A DNA stretch of 33,096 nt from Candidatus Zipacnadia bacterium (GTDB taxonomy: Bacteria > Armatimonadota > Zipacnadia > Zipacnadales > Zipacnadaceae). Below are positions 18,628 to 28,180 of the stretch, piece after piece. The DNA lies in the NCBI GenBank assembly GCA_029819875.1, contig JALGVG010000002.1:1-33096 (forward strand), given 5' to 3'. The translations under genes were made by a program, and so were the position numbers. The notes below the pieces were generated by a model. That model searched no databases, had not been told where the DNA came from, and saw only the letters and a list, made by a program, of their open reading frames with translations. Position 1 is the first letter of the stretch, and every line of letters begins with the position of its first letter.

Positions 18628-19840
18628 ATAGCACCATGCTCCCGAAGATGGTAAACAAGAGAACGCAAAGCGCCAGCGCCCTGCCGTTGGCGCGGACACG
18701 TGACCACAGGGTAGCCGGCACGTCGGCCTCTGCGACCAGGGGCACGGTGCGGGTGGCGCCCGTGGGCAGGGTGAACTTGAGGGTCGCCACCACCTGTCCG
18801 CGGTGGACGGGAGCGCTGACCTGCGGCGGCTGGAGGGTCTCGGTGACGTGCAACTGGTCGGCCGGCAGTACAACCGTCACAGAGCGCGCGGCCGCGGCCA
18901 GCACGTGACGGTGCGTGCCGTGCTTTACGGCCACGGGGCGCAGCGATGCCCCCTTGACAGCCAGATGCAACGGCCGGAAGTTGTCAAACGCCCACTGCAG
19001 CAGGTTGCGGCTGTCATCGGAGATGGCGCGGCTGTTCATCACGACACACAGAAGCTGCCAGCCATCGCGCGTGGCGGAGGCGGCGATGCAATTGCCGGCC
19101 TGGCGCGTGTAGCCGGTCTTGATGCCATCGCACTCCTCCCAGCGGTGCAGCAGGCGGGTGCGGTTGACCAGGAGGCGGTCGTACGGCTTGCCGGGCCACG
19201 GCAGGGTCAAGCGCCTGGTAGCCACAATCCGCCGCAGCAGGGGATGTTGCAGGCACTTGCGGGCTATTGTGGCCATGTCGGCGGCACTGCTGTAGTGGCG
19301 CGGGTCATGCAGGCCATGGGGATTGACGAAGTGACTGTCGGCCAGGCCCAGGCGCGCGGCTTCCTCGTTCATCATCCTGGCAAATGCCGGCACCGAGCCT
19401 GCCACGTGGATGGCCAGCGCCACGGCGGCGTCATTGGCCGAGGCGATCAAGGCCCCTTCCAGCAGGTGGCGGACCGTTATCTGCTCGCCGGCCTGCAGGT
19501 TCATGGTCGTCTCGCCGACAGCGGCGGCGCGGGGCGAGACGGTGACAAGTTCGTCAGCATCGGCGGAGTTGACGACGACCAAGGCGGTAAGCATCTTGGT
19601 CAGGCTGGCCGGGTAGACCTTAGCGTGAGGGCGCAAGGAACACAGCACCGTGCCGGTCTCGACATCCATGAGCACGGCGGCGCGGCCGGCGATGCGCGGC
19701 GGCGGAACGCGGCCCATAAAAAAGGTAAGAGAGTGCTGCGGCGCGGCGCAGGCCGGCGGTTCAGTTGCGCCGAAGCAGTCGGCCGTCCACATTAGCAGCA
19801 GGATGGCAGCGAGGGTGGCTACTGGTCTGAAGCTGCGGAT
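18536..19840 (-). CDS. D-alanyl-D-alanine carboxypeptidase (DacA/PBP5-like)
   Basis: SLTKMLTAL (SxxK), SANDAAVALA (SxN), KTGYTRQAGN (KTG), C-terminal TM. First ATG is at 19792; the signal peptide needs a start near 19840 (ATC). Confidence 0.88.
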   Translation of the reverse strand: MRSFRPVATLAAILLLMWTADCFGATEPPACAAPQHSLTFFMGRVPPPRIAGRAAVLMDVETGTVLCSLRPHAKVYPASLTKMLTALVVVNSADADELVTVSPRAAAVGETTMNLQAGEQITVRHLLEGALIASANDAAVALAIHVAGSVPAFARMMNEEAARLGLADSHFVNPHGLHDPRHYSSAADMATIARKCLQHPLLRRIVATRRLTLPWPGKPYDRLLVNRTRLLHRWEECDGIKTGYTRQAGNCIAASATRDGWQLLCVVMNSRAISDDSRNLLQWAFDNFRPLHLAVKGASLRPVAVKHGTHRHVLAAAARSVTVVLPADQLHVTETLQPPQVSAPVHRGQVVATLKFTLPTGATRTVPLVAEADVPATLWSRVRANGRALALCVLLFTIFGSMVLYGAAAKAVGTSRRRFPPRQRRAYPARPRHR

Positions 19841-20448
19841 GGTTCCTCACCTGTGTCAGCGATGGATTCAGCGGTCGTTGTGCCGCCGGTGTCGGCTACG
19901 GGAAGCGCCATGGTAGCTGCGGTCTGCTGAAATTGCTCCAACAGCGGCAGATCATCGAGGCTGCCGAGGCCGAAGACGGCCAGAAAGTGCTCGGTGGTCT
20001 CCAGCAAGAAGGGGCGCCCGGGGGCGTCCTTGCGGCCTGCGATGCGGATAAGGTTCTTTTCCAGGAGGCTGTTGATGATGCCCGCGGAGTTGACCCCGCG
20101 CAGTTCGTCAATCTCCGGGCGGGTGATGGGCTGGCGGTAGGCAATAATGGCCAGCGTTTCAAGGGCCTGGGTTGAGAGGCGTTGCGGCTCAGGCTCCAAC
20201 AGCGCCTGGACGTAGTCGGCATACTGGGGGCGGGTGGCGAGGGTATAGCCGTTCGCCAGCCTGGTGAGCTGGACACCGTGGCCTACCAGCTTCTGTTCCA
20301 GGCGCTGCGCCAGCTCGGCGACCTGCTCGGTGCTGCAGCCCAGGATAGCGGCAATCCTGTCGCCGGGGAGGGGCTGGCTTGCGACAAACAGCAAGGCCTC
20401 CAGGGCGGCGACGAGAAGTTGTGCTTGTTGTTCTGTCAGCGAGTCCAT
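19819..20448 (-). CDS. scpB: Segregation and condensation protein B
   Basis: LVAALEALLFVASQPL, QALETLAIIAYRQPITRPEIDELRGVNSAGIINSLLEKNLIRIAGRKDAPGRPFLLETTEHFLAVFGL. Confidence 0.95.
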   Translation of the reverse strand: MDSLTEQQAQLLVAALEALLFVASQPLPGDRIAAILGCSTEQVAELAQRLEQKLVGHGVQLTRLANGYTLATRPQYADYVQALLEPEPQRLSTQALETLAIIAYRQPITRPEIDELRGVNSAGIINSLLEKNLIRIAGRKDAPGRPFLLETTEHFLAVFGLGSLDDLPLLEQFQQTAATMALPVADTGGTTTAESIADTGEEPSAASDQ

Positions 20449-20463
20449 GGCGTCCTTGTAGTC

Positions 20464-21258
20464 TTAAGTCTGTTGGTCAGCCAATTTAACCATGAGATTG
20501 CGGGCGGCGGAGTCCAGGTAGATGCGGATGCGGCCTTGGCGTATCAGTTCCAGCACGGCCAGGAAAGTGACAATGATGTGAAGCCTGCTGGTGGGCACGT
20601 CCACCAGGTCGCGGAAGTGAAGCGGCGTGTTCGGCTCGGCGGCGAGGCGGAAGATGATCTCTTCCACGCGCTGGGAGACGGTGACGGTCACGGGTGCCAG
20701 GCGGGCGGGGCGCGGGGGCTGGGCGCGTTGCAGCATCTCCTTGACGGCGCCTATCAAGTCAAAGACGGAGACCTCGTTCAGCGGCACGAAGCCGCGCACT
20801 ATCTCGTCGGCCTTGCCGGCCGGTCGCAGGAAGATACGCTGGCGGGCACGCCGTGATTCGTCCAGTAACTGGGCGGCTTCCTTGTAGACCTTGTACTCGG
20901 CCAGGCGGCGCTTCAATTCAGCCTCGGTGTCGCCGAGTTCCTCCTGCTCGTCTTCGTCGTCGGCCTCGGAGGCGGGCAGCAGGGCGCGGGACTTAAGCAG
21001 CAGCAAGGTGGCGGCCATCACCAGGAACTCGCCGGCCACTTCGATGTTGACGGCCTGCATGGTGTGAAGATACTCCAGGTACTGGTCGGTGATGGAGGCT
21101 ATCTGCACCTGGTGGATGTCCACCTGCTGGCAGCGCACCAGGTGCAGCAATAGGTCCAGCGGCCCTTCGAAGATGGTAATCTTCACCGGGTAGCCGCTGA
21201 ACCCCTCGGCCTGGGCAGGGTCTGTAGCGGTTGGTAGCCGGGTATTCGTTGTAATCAC
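20464..21258 (-). CDS. scpA: Segregation and condensation protein A
   Basis: ITIFEGPLDLLLHLVRCQQVDIHQVQIASITDQYLEYL...EVAGEFLVMAATLLLLKSRALLP. GTG start at 21258 overlaps the preceding stop (GTGA). Confidence 0.94.
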   Translation of the reverse strand: MITTNTRLPTATDPAQAEGFSGYPVKITIFEGPLDLLLHLVRCQQVDIHQVQIASITDQYLEYLHTMQAVNIEVAGEFLVMAATLLLLKSRALLPASEADDEDEQEELGDTEAELKRRLAEYKVYKEAAQLLDESRRARQRIFLRPAGKADEIVRGFVPLNEVSVFDLIGAVKEMLQRAQPPRPARLAPVTVTVSQRVEEIIFRLAAEPNTPLHFRDLVDVPTSRLHIIVTFLAVLELIRQGRIRIYLDSAARNLMVKLADQQT

Positions 21259-22703
21259 TCGATCTGCAACTGCACCTGTGATTTGGCCAGCAACTTGCCT
21301 GCGGACCTTGCATATATTGTGACAGTATACGGCCCGGATTTCAAGTCGGGCAGCTCGATGTCGAGGATGGCATGGGCGGCCCGCAGCTTGCCCACCTGCC
21401 CCCTCCACCGGGGCTTTGCGCCGGCGGGCGCGAGGCTGACAGTCCACTTGAGGCTCTGCAGCCACTGCAGCTCGGCATTGATGGCCAGCGGAACCCGGAT
21501 GAAGTTGCGGCCGCCGAGGTTGACGAGCCGCGGTCGGCCCGGCTGCAGCAAGGGCGGCAGTTCATACGGCAGCGAAAAACTCATCAGCGTGCGGGGGCGG
21601 GAGGCGGCGATGCTCTCCAGCACCCAAATGCCCATGGAGTATTCCCACGGCATCCACCAGGTGGGCAGGTGGGTCCACTGCCGCGGCCCCCTGACCTTGA
21701 TGGCGACACGCCCGGTGCCGGGGGCTTGCAGCGTCACCGGCACGGTGCGGACGCTGGTGCCCCCCGACAGGGAGGTGGTGATGGTGGTGCCGGTGCCGGC
21801 GGCGAGGGGCTGGGGCTGGGTGGTAATCCAGATTTTGCCCGAGGGGCTGGTGAAGGTCAACTTGATATTGTTCTTGCCCCATAGGGGCCGGGGGAAGTCA
21901 AGGCCTGTGAGCACGAGCTTGCTGCGCCCCATCATCACCCACCCGAAGCTGCCGGCCGCAACCCAGGAGCTGATGCCCTCGCCGTCGCCGGCCGCGCGAT
22001 GGCGCAAGAAGTTTATGCCCCACACGCCGCCGGGCCGGGCGCCCAGTTGCTTGAAGCCGATTTCGATCTCGGCACTCCAGAAGCCGTCGCCGATCTGCAC
22101 GGCACCGATCCAGGCCGGATCCCAGGCTGCGGGGTCGGCAGGGGCGGCCGGCCGCTTGGTGCGCGCATCCCACTGCCCGCCGCGGCAGTTGAGGCGCAGT
22201 TCGAAGTAGCCGTCGCGGCCCAGGTTGTTGGCCGGCTCGAACTGCACGGCGACGTAGTCATCGGCGCTGATGTCGCGGTCCAGCTCGCCGCGGCGGCCGA
22301 CCAGGGCATCAACCTGCGGTTCCTCGCAGCGGAAGGCCAGGTAGATGCTGTTCTTGTCCCATGCCATCCACACCTGGGTCTGGCAGCGGGGCTTGCCGCC
22401 ATCGGGCAGCACAAAGCCGGAAGCGGCGGCCTGGGCCTGCCACGGCTTGTCACCGAGGTGCCCGTCTATGACCGGGGCCACCTCGGTGGGCGGGCAGTTG
22501 AAAAAGGGCGGGGCAGGGCCCGGCTGGGGCTGCGGTGCGTCCAGGTCATACGACACGTCAACGTACAGGCCCTGCGGTTTCTCCTGGCGCGCGCGGGCCT
22601 GGGTGGCGCCGGCCCCACCGGGGCCGGGCCAAGGTATCTGCCCGTGGGCTATGCCACAGGCGGCAATGGCAAGGCAAATTGCAAGGATTGTACGTGCCCT
22701 CAT
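21255..22703 (-). CDS. Secreted protein with CBM9-like domain
   Basis: N-terminal signal MRARTILAICLAIAACGIAHG; PVIDGHLGDKPWQAQAAASGFVLPDGG...TQVWMAWDKNSIYLAFRCEEP...DDYVAVQFEP pattern of CBM9-like modules. Confidence 0.7.
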   Translation of the reverse strand: MRARTILAICLAIAACGIAHGQIPWPGPGGAGATQARARQEKPQGLYVDVSYDLDAPQPQPGPAPPFFNCPPTEVAPVIDGHLGDKPWQAQAAASGFVLPDGGKPRCQTQVWMAWDKNSIYLAFRCEEPQVDALVGRRGELDRDISADDYVAVQFEPANNLGRDGYFELRLNCRGGQWDARTKRPAAPADPAAWDPAWIGAVQIGDGFWSAEIEIGFKQLGARPGGVWGINFLRHRAAGDGEGISSWVAAGSFGWVMMGRSKLVLTGLDFPRPLWGKNNIKLTFTSPSGKIWITTQPQPLAAGTGTTITTSLSGGTSVRTVPVTLQAPGTGRVAIKVRGPRQWTHLPTWWMPWEYSMGIWVLESIAASRPRTLMSFSLPYELPPLLQPGRPRLVNLGGRNFIRVPLAINAELQWLQSLKWTVSLAPAGAKPRWRGQVGKLRAAHAILDIELPDLKSGPYTVTIYARSAGKLLAKSQVQLQIE

Positions 22704-22755
22704 GTCATCAGCCTCCTCAACTGCCTGCCTTGTTCCACGAGTGAGAGCAGGGACC

Positions 22756-24420
22756 TTAGCGATGCGGCCGGCTCGGCGGATACAGCTTCCTGTCAGCGAG
22801 CACCAGTACCCAGTCTTCTCCGGTCGGCTTGCGCGGGGGCGTCCAGCGGCCGCAAGGATCGGGGCTTACGGCGCCGATAGGGATGTCGGCCCCCGTGCGG
22901 GGATTGAAGAAGTAGGCGTGGTAGTCGGCGCCCGGCTCGATGGTGACAGGCGCGATATCAGCGCGGTTTGTCTGCATCCCCGCCAATTCCTCGGGGACAG
23001 GGGCGATCGGCAGGTAGTAGACGGCGACCTGGCCGGGGATGCCGGTGGCGAAGGCGCTCAGCCGGCCCGCGGGCAAGTTCGGCTCCTGGCGGGGGGCAAA
23101 CCGCCACCAGGGGTAGCGTTCGAAGAAGCGGCGCCCGATGCCGACATAGGTGGAGCCGGGCAGGTGCATGGCGTCCTGCCAGAAGCCGTCGCCCCAGCTC
23201 ACTCTTGCGGGCGGGTCTTCGTAGGGTTCGTGGCGCGAGTTCATGGCCCAGATGCCCTGCGCACCGTAAGTATGGCCGGCCGTCCCGCTGGTCATGCAGA
23301 ACCAGAATTGCAGGCGCTGGACCTCGTGCTGGCTGCCGCCCATGATGTTTTCATAGGACGGCTCGCCGTTTATCACCGGCATGGGAGGCTGCTTGGCCAC
23401 GCATCTGGTCACGGTTTGCAGCATCCTGGTCAGCGCAAGATAGCCGCCGTGGCCGGTCTGGAGCATGTCAATGTCCACGAGGGTTTCGTCCCGCAACATT
23501 TCGCGCGAGTCGGGGAAGGAGGGGTGCGCAGTGATCGGGTTGTGGTAGGGGTCGATCTGCCGCAGGTAGCCGGTCACCTCGGTCCAGCCTTCCTCCTGCT
23601 GGTTGCGCCTGGTTTCCCTCTCCTCGGCGTTGCTGCTGTAGGTGGGCATGTTCACCTCGCCGGCGATGCACCAGATAACGGGATAAGCCCCGTAGCGGGC
23701 GACGAGGTTGCGCCAATGCTGTTTGGCGCGCTCAACGCCCATGAAGGGCAGATAGTAGCCCCACATCCCGACGACGCACGGCACCAGGCCTTGGTCGACG
23801 AGGAAGGCGATGCGCAGGTCGGCCAGGTCGTAGAAGCGGGGGTTGAGGCGCGCCCACTGCTGCTCCCAGGGCCAGCCGGCTTCGTTTGCCTGCTGGGGAT
23901 GCCAGGTGGCCGCTATTGCATCGTACTCGGGGAGGGGGCCGGCGACGATCTGGATCACGGAAAAGCCCTTGGCGAGGCGGTCGGCGACCAGCGTTCTGAA
24001 GCCGTGGGGCCAGTCCAGGCGGGGGCTGAGGCCCATCCACCAGGTATCTGCCAGCCACAAGAACGGCGTGCCGTCGGCGTGCTGGAGGGTGCGGCGGCTG
24101 TCGGCCACCTGCAGGCGGCCGTGCCGGTACAGCGGGTTGTGCCCGTCGTACGGCTCGATGGTCAGCTCGCCGGTGCGACCGTGGAGGCCCGCGTCGGCGG
24201 GGTTGGTGCACGTGCTGCGCCACAGGTATCGGCCCGGCAGGGGAGCGGCGAAGCGCACCCGGAAGGTGTCATCACCCGCCCAGAAGGCCGGCACCTTCCA
24301 CTGCCGGCCCTCAGGGCCCTCGAATATGACGTCCACTTCGACATCGTGGAAGATATCGGCATAGCTGTCCGCGGCCTGGAGGGCGAATTCCAGCGGAACA
24401 TTGGTTTTCCCGAAAAGCAT
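22756..24420 (-). CDS. DUF5060/DUF4038 apiosidase-like putative glycoside hydrolase
   Basis: N-terminal beta domain (FEGPEGRQWKVPAFWAGDDTFRVRFAAPLPGRYLWRSTCTN), DGTPFLWLADTWWMGL, VIWCIAGEVNMP, PVINGEPSYENI. Start MLFGK at 24420. Confidence 0.8.
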   Translation of the reverse strand: MLFGKTNVPLEFALQAADSYADIFHDVEVDVIFEGPEGRQWKVPAFWAGDDTFRVRFAAPLPGRYLWRSTCTNPADAGLHGRTGELTIEPYDGHNPLYRHGRLQVADSRRTLQHADGTPFLWLADTWWMGLSPRLDWPHGFRTLVADRLAKGFSVIQIVAGPLPEYDAIAATWHPQQANEAGWPWEQQWARLNPRFYDLADLRIAFLVDQGLVPCVVGMWGYYLPFMGVERAKQHWRNLVARYGAYPVIWCIAGEVNMPTYSSNAEERETRRNQQEEGWTEVTGYLRQIDPYHNPITAHPSFPDSREMLRDETLVDIDMLQTGHGGYLALTRMLQTVTRCVAKQPPMPVINGEPSYENIMGGSQHEVQRLQFWFCMTSGTAGHTYGAQGIWAMNSRHEPYEDPPARVSWGDGFWQDAMHLPGSTYVGIGRRFFERYPWWRFAPRQEPNLPAGRLSAFATGIPGQVAVYYLPIAPVPEELAGMQTNRADIAPVTIEPGADYHAYFFNPRTGADIPIGAVSPDPCGRWTPPRKPTGEDWVLVLADRKLYPPSRPHR

Positions 24421-24552
24421 CAGTCCTGTGACCCCCTTTCGACGACGGGTTGCCCACCGCTTCCGGCAAGCCCCAACTTGCCGGTTCCGGTGGCCTTTAC
24501 CCAACCGCCTGCCGGCCCGTATCGCCGACAGCGGCTGCGTGGTCTGTTGCGG

Positions 24553-26892
24553 TCACTTCGGTGTCGGCAGGTCGTACCAGTCGCAGGCCGGGTCAACTAT
24601 CGGGAAGTTGCCGGTATGGTAAGGCGCGCGGTACATGGGCACGACACCGGGCGAAACCCTCGACAGTGCCACGTAGGCGAGGGCGAGCTGCCGGAGTGTC
24701 GTGGTCGCCGCGCTGGACCCGCGGTTGACCTGAACGTTTCCGTCTGCGCCAAGCACCCTGTTGCCCCGCGTGCCGGCCATCCATTCCTCCAACTGCCTCA
24801 GTGCCCCTGCAGCGGCGTCGGCATTGTATGCCTCGGCGCAGGAGGCAGGCGTGGGTCGGACCCGCTCGCGCTCGGCACGGGGGACGGGACCGGTCCAGCC
24901 CGGTACGATGGGTCCCATCTCGTCGCGCAGCTTTAGCTCGTTGGCCAGCCATTCTTCGGCACGCTCGGAGCGCGATCCGTAGTGGCCGTTGAGGGGCTTG
25001 AGGTAGCAATCCACCTCCGGGTAGTCCACGGGCACCATCTGGTGATGGTATGCGACTATGGGTTCGCCGGTCTTGATGGCGATGCCGCTTTGGGCCTTCT
25101 TGGAGGGGAGCTGTGCGCCGAAGCGCTTGGCGAGGCTGGCGCTGCTGCTGCTGATGGAGGCCTTGTTTTCTTCCGGCGCCCAGTCGCGGTAGGCATACCA
25201 CATCCAGCCCTTCTTGTCCTTGGGAATTGACTGCAGCCAGGCAAGGTGCTTGCGCAGAGGTTGCAGGTAGCGCTCATCGCCGGTGAAATCGTACAGCATC
25301 AGGAGGGCGGAGCCGGCGCCGTATGTTCCGAAGACGGTGTCCACGGCCGGCGGCTCGAAGGAGCGGCCCCAGGAAGGGTTGCCCTGCATGTCATACTGGG
25401 CGGCCCAGCCGGGGACGGGTCCGTCAAGCTGGGCGGATATTATCCACTCGCCGGCCTTGAAGATGGCGTCAAGGTAGCGCTGGTCGCCGGTCATGTGGTA
25501 CAGGACCATGCAGTCGCCGATGCAGGCGTTGAGGTTCCAGTCGTTGAGCGTAGGGCCTTTCAAGTAAGCGGCCCGCGGATCATTGGCCGGGTCGGCGGGG
25601 GCTCCCCACGGCCACCAGCCGGATTCGTCCTGTGCCCGGAGGATGACTTCGCCTGCCTTGACGGCCGCCTGCTTGTAGGAATCGAGGCCGGTGAGCTGGT
25701 AACAGGCCGCCAGGTAGCGGATGCCGTTGCTCTGGGTCCATTCCTCGAAGTGGGCGACCTTCCAGGGCTGGCCGACCGTCCCGTCAGGGTAAAGGTAGAA
25801 GGTCTGGGACCAGCCGCCGGTGGGGAACTGGGCACGGGCGTAGAAGTTGGCCAGTCTGCAGGCGGCACGCAGGTAGCGCTCATCACCCCAGATGCGGTAG
25901 GCCCACAGGAAGGGGTAGCCGAGGCCGCTGGCTGAATCGTCGTTTCGCATGGTAAAGGGGTTGCCGAGGTCGAAGCCGGTGTCGTAGTTGACGGCCATGG
26001 GCAGGGCGCCGTCGCGCTGGATGCGGACGAGGAAGTCCACCCAGGCGCGGGCGGCATCCTGCATCTGCAGCAGTTTCTGCAGGTCTATGTTCGGAGCCGC
26101 AGCGCCGGTCGCCAGGCGGGCGCCAAGCGAGCAGGCCAGAATGCGTATCTCGTCAATGACGGCACCTCCGGGGCCGAAATTGAGCGAGTAGATGAACCCC
26201 GGCAGCGGCGAGGCGTCGTCGAGGCCCATGACGCCGTGGGTGCCGACGCCGTCAACTGTCAGCCACATGTGCCCGGGCGGGGTGTCGTCCCACGAAAAGA
26301 CAATATAGTGCCACTGGTCTGGCGCCAGGTCGGCGACCGAGAGGGAAAGGTCGAACTGGTCGCGGGTGGTGCCGGGGCGGTCGAGCTGGAAATGAAGGCT
26401 GTTGTCGGCGCCGCTCTTGAGCAGTCGGAAGTTCTGGTTGGTACGGCCCGGGTAGCTTGCGGCATTGGCGTAGGCGGAAAAGAACCAGTGGTCGCGGCCG
26501 TCGGCCCAGATGTTTTGGTCCGGCAGCGAGCGGACCCACAGTTCGATGGTGCCGCGCGGGGCGTGGATGTTGTCCAGGCCGCTGTAGGAAAGTATCCACT
26601 GGTTATCGGCCGGGGCGGTGGCCCCTGCCCCGAATCGGCCCTCGGCGGCTTTGGCCCAGCTACCCAGTTGCAGGCCCTGGAAGCGGGCGTAGTCGGCATT
26701 GAAGCGGCCGCCGGCATCCAGGTGGGCCAGCAGCATGGTGTCTATGTCGCGGGCGGGTGGGCCACTGGGAACCGGCAGCGAGCAGGATTCGAGGGTCGCA
26801 AAGTTTACCGTCGCCGCCATGCCGATGGCGGTGCTCAGCAGCAAGGCGAGAACTACCAGCGAAGTCTTAGTGCTAAGGCCTTTCATGGTCAC
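24553..26892 (-). CDS. Secreted LamG/ConA-like domain plus alpha/alpha-toroid domain protein
   Basis: Signal TSLVVLALLLSTAIGMAA; LamG-like APRGTIELWVRSLP...QWHYIVFSWDD...VIDEIRI; toroid-like repeats GDERYLRAACRLANFY / GDQRYLDAIFKAGEW / GDERYLQPLRKHLAW. GTG start or ATG at 26886; SD AAGGAG. Confidence 0.7.
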   Translation of the reverse strand: MTMKGLSTKTSLVVLALLLSTAIGMAATVNFATLESCSLPVPSGPPARDIDTMLLAHLDAGGRFNADYARFQGLQLGSWAKAAEGRFGAGATAPADNQWILSYSGLDNIHAPRGTIELWVRSLPDQNIWADGRDHWFFSAYANAASYPGRTNQNFRLLKSGADNSLHFQLDRPGTTRDQFDLSLSVADLAPDQWHYIVFSWDDTPPGHMWLTVDGVGTHGVMGLDDASPLPGFIYSLNFGPGGAVIDEIRILACSLGARLATGAAAPNIDLQKLLQMQDAARAWVDFLVRIQRDGALPMAVNYDTGFDLGNPFTMRNDDSASGLGYPFLWAYRIWGDERYLRAACRLANFYARAQFPTGGWSQTFYLYPDGTVGQPWKVAHFEEWTQSNGIRYLAACYQLTGLDSYKQAAVKAGEVILRAQDESGWWPWGAPADPANDPRAAYLKGPTLNDWNLNACIGDCMVLYHMTGDQRYLDAIFKAGEWIISAQLDGPVPGWAAQYDMQGNPSWGRSFEPPAVDTVFGTYGAGSALLMLYDFTGDERYLQPLRKHLAWLQSIPKDKKGWMWYAYRDWAPEENKASISSSSASLAKRFGAQLPSKKAQSGIAIKTGEPIVAYHHQMVPVDYPEVDCYLKPLNGHYGSRSERAEEWLANELKLRDEMGPIVPGWTGPVPRAERERVRPTPASCAEAYNADAAAGALRQLEEWMAGTRGNRVLGADGNVQVNRGSSAATTTLRQLALAYVALSRVSPGVVPMYRAPYHTGNFPIVDPACDWYDLPTPK

Positions 26893-26975
26893 ACGCTCCT
26901 TACTTACTGGCTTACACGGTCTTGTAAGCTACAAAACCCGGCCCTGGCGATGAAGACACAATGCCCATCCGGTGC

Positions 26976-28112
26976 TTACCAGATGACCTTGCACTCCCAC
27001 ACGGCGGCCGTCGAGCGCCCTATCATGTCCGTCTCGCCGGTATAGATGACGTCGTCGGCATCCATGGTCATATCGTGCGGGATAATGCAGCGGATGTCCA
27101 GTTCCGGGTCGGCGATCGGTCCGAGGTTGTAAAAGCGCTTCGACTCGCGATCATAGGCGAAGATTTCGGACTCGAAGTAGCCACCGCACCCGTACAGTAG
27201 ACCATCGGAGCCGACCTGCAGGCCCTCGATGCGGACATCGGCCAGGGGTTTGCCCAGGTAGCGGAACTCGACGGCCTTGGGGTCAAAGGCCAGCAGGGCG
27301 CCGGCACCGGTGCCGATGTAGCAGGTATCCTCGTCAGGCGCCTGGTAGAAGATATTCATGGTCAGCCTCTGCCTGTTGAATTCAGGCAATGTAATATCTA
27401 GAACAACCAAACCGTCGTCGGGGTTGTACCGGAACAGGTTTTTTGCGTGGTTGATGGTACCCCACAGGTTGCCGTCCTTGTCGCAGCCGGCCTGGTGCGG
27501 GAGCGAGCCAAGCCCCAGCTCGACGACCTTGTTTTCGCGGATATGATAAGCGAACATCAGGGGGACGGGGTAGCCGTGGCCGTATATGATCTTGCGGGTG
27601 TTGTCCAGGCAGATGGTCTGGATGCCGACATGGGGCAGGGGTGTGGCGAGCACCTCGGTGCGGCCGGTGGCGGGGTCGTGGCGGAAGATCTTGCCGCCGA
27701 CCGACTCGACGTATTCGGATTCCTGCTGCAGGGTGGCGGAGGCGCAGTAGATGCAATCATCATCCGGGTCGAAGATCAGCGAGCGGTGGACCTTGACATC
27801 GAACTTGGTGGTGACGGGCTTTATGTTGCAACTGGCGAACTTGCCGGTGGCGGGGTTGTAGGTGTACAGGATATCGTTGTCGTAGTCGGTGAGGCCGCAA
27901 TACACCAAGCCGTTGCTGGGATTGTAGAGCACGGAGGTGTAGGCATTGACGATTTTGATTCCGGGGACGGCGGCCTCCAGGTCGGCGGAGGGAGGGGGTG
28001 CGTCCTGGACGATGGTCTTGGGCACGGCGGCACGCCACAATGACTTGTCAACGTCGTTTACTGTCACACCTTCTGGCAGCATGATTCTGGCGTGAACTTC
28101 CATCTTGGGCAT
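26976..28112 (-). CDS. Beta-propeller-like protein
   Basis: Repeated blade-like motifs: GLVYCGLTDYDNDILYTYNPATGKF, KIFRHDPATGRTEVL, GNLWGTINHAKNLFRYNPDDG, GALLAFDPKAVEF, SEIFAYDRESKRFYNLG. Confidence 0.65.
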   Translation of the reverse strand: MPKMEVHARIMLPEGVTVNDVDKSLWRAAVPKTIVQDAPPPSADLEAAVPGIKIVNAYTSVLYNPSNGLVYCGLTDYDNDILYTYNPATGKFASCNIKPVTTKFDVKVHRSLIFDPDDDCIYCASATLQQESEYVESVGGKIFRHDPATGRTEVLATPLPHVGIQTICLDNTRKIIYGHGYPVPLMFAYHIRENKVVELGLGSLPHQAGCDKDGNLWGTINHAKNLFRYNPDDGLVVLDITLPEFNRQRLTMNIFYQAPDEDTCYIGTGAGALLAFDPKAVEFRYLGKPLADVRIEGLQVGSDGLLYGCGGYFESEIFAYDRESKRFYNLGPIADPELDIRCIIPHDMTMDADDVIYTGETDMIGRSTAAVWECKVIW

Positions 28113-28180
28113 TTCAATCGCTCCCTAGGTAAGATTTTCGCCGGTGGCCTCGGGCGGGCCGAGGCCGGGCCGGCACGGCA

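Noticed and set aside
22345-24936. 863-aa plus-strand ORF
   Set aside because: Antisense across the CBM9-like and DUF4038 genes, crosses their boundaries, lacks domains; high-GC artefact.
25440-25448. TTATCCACT DnaA-box-like 9-mer
   Set aside because: Isolated within a coding region (EWIIS codons), no neighbouring boxes; expected by chance.
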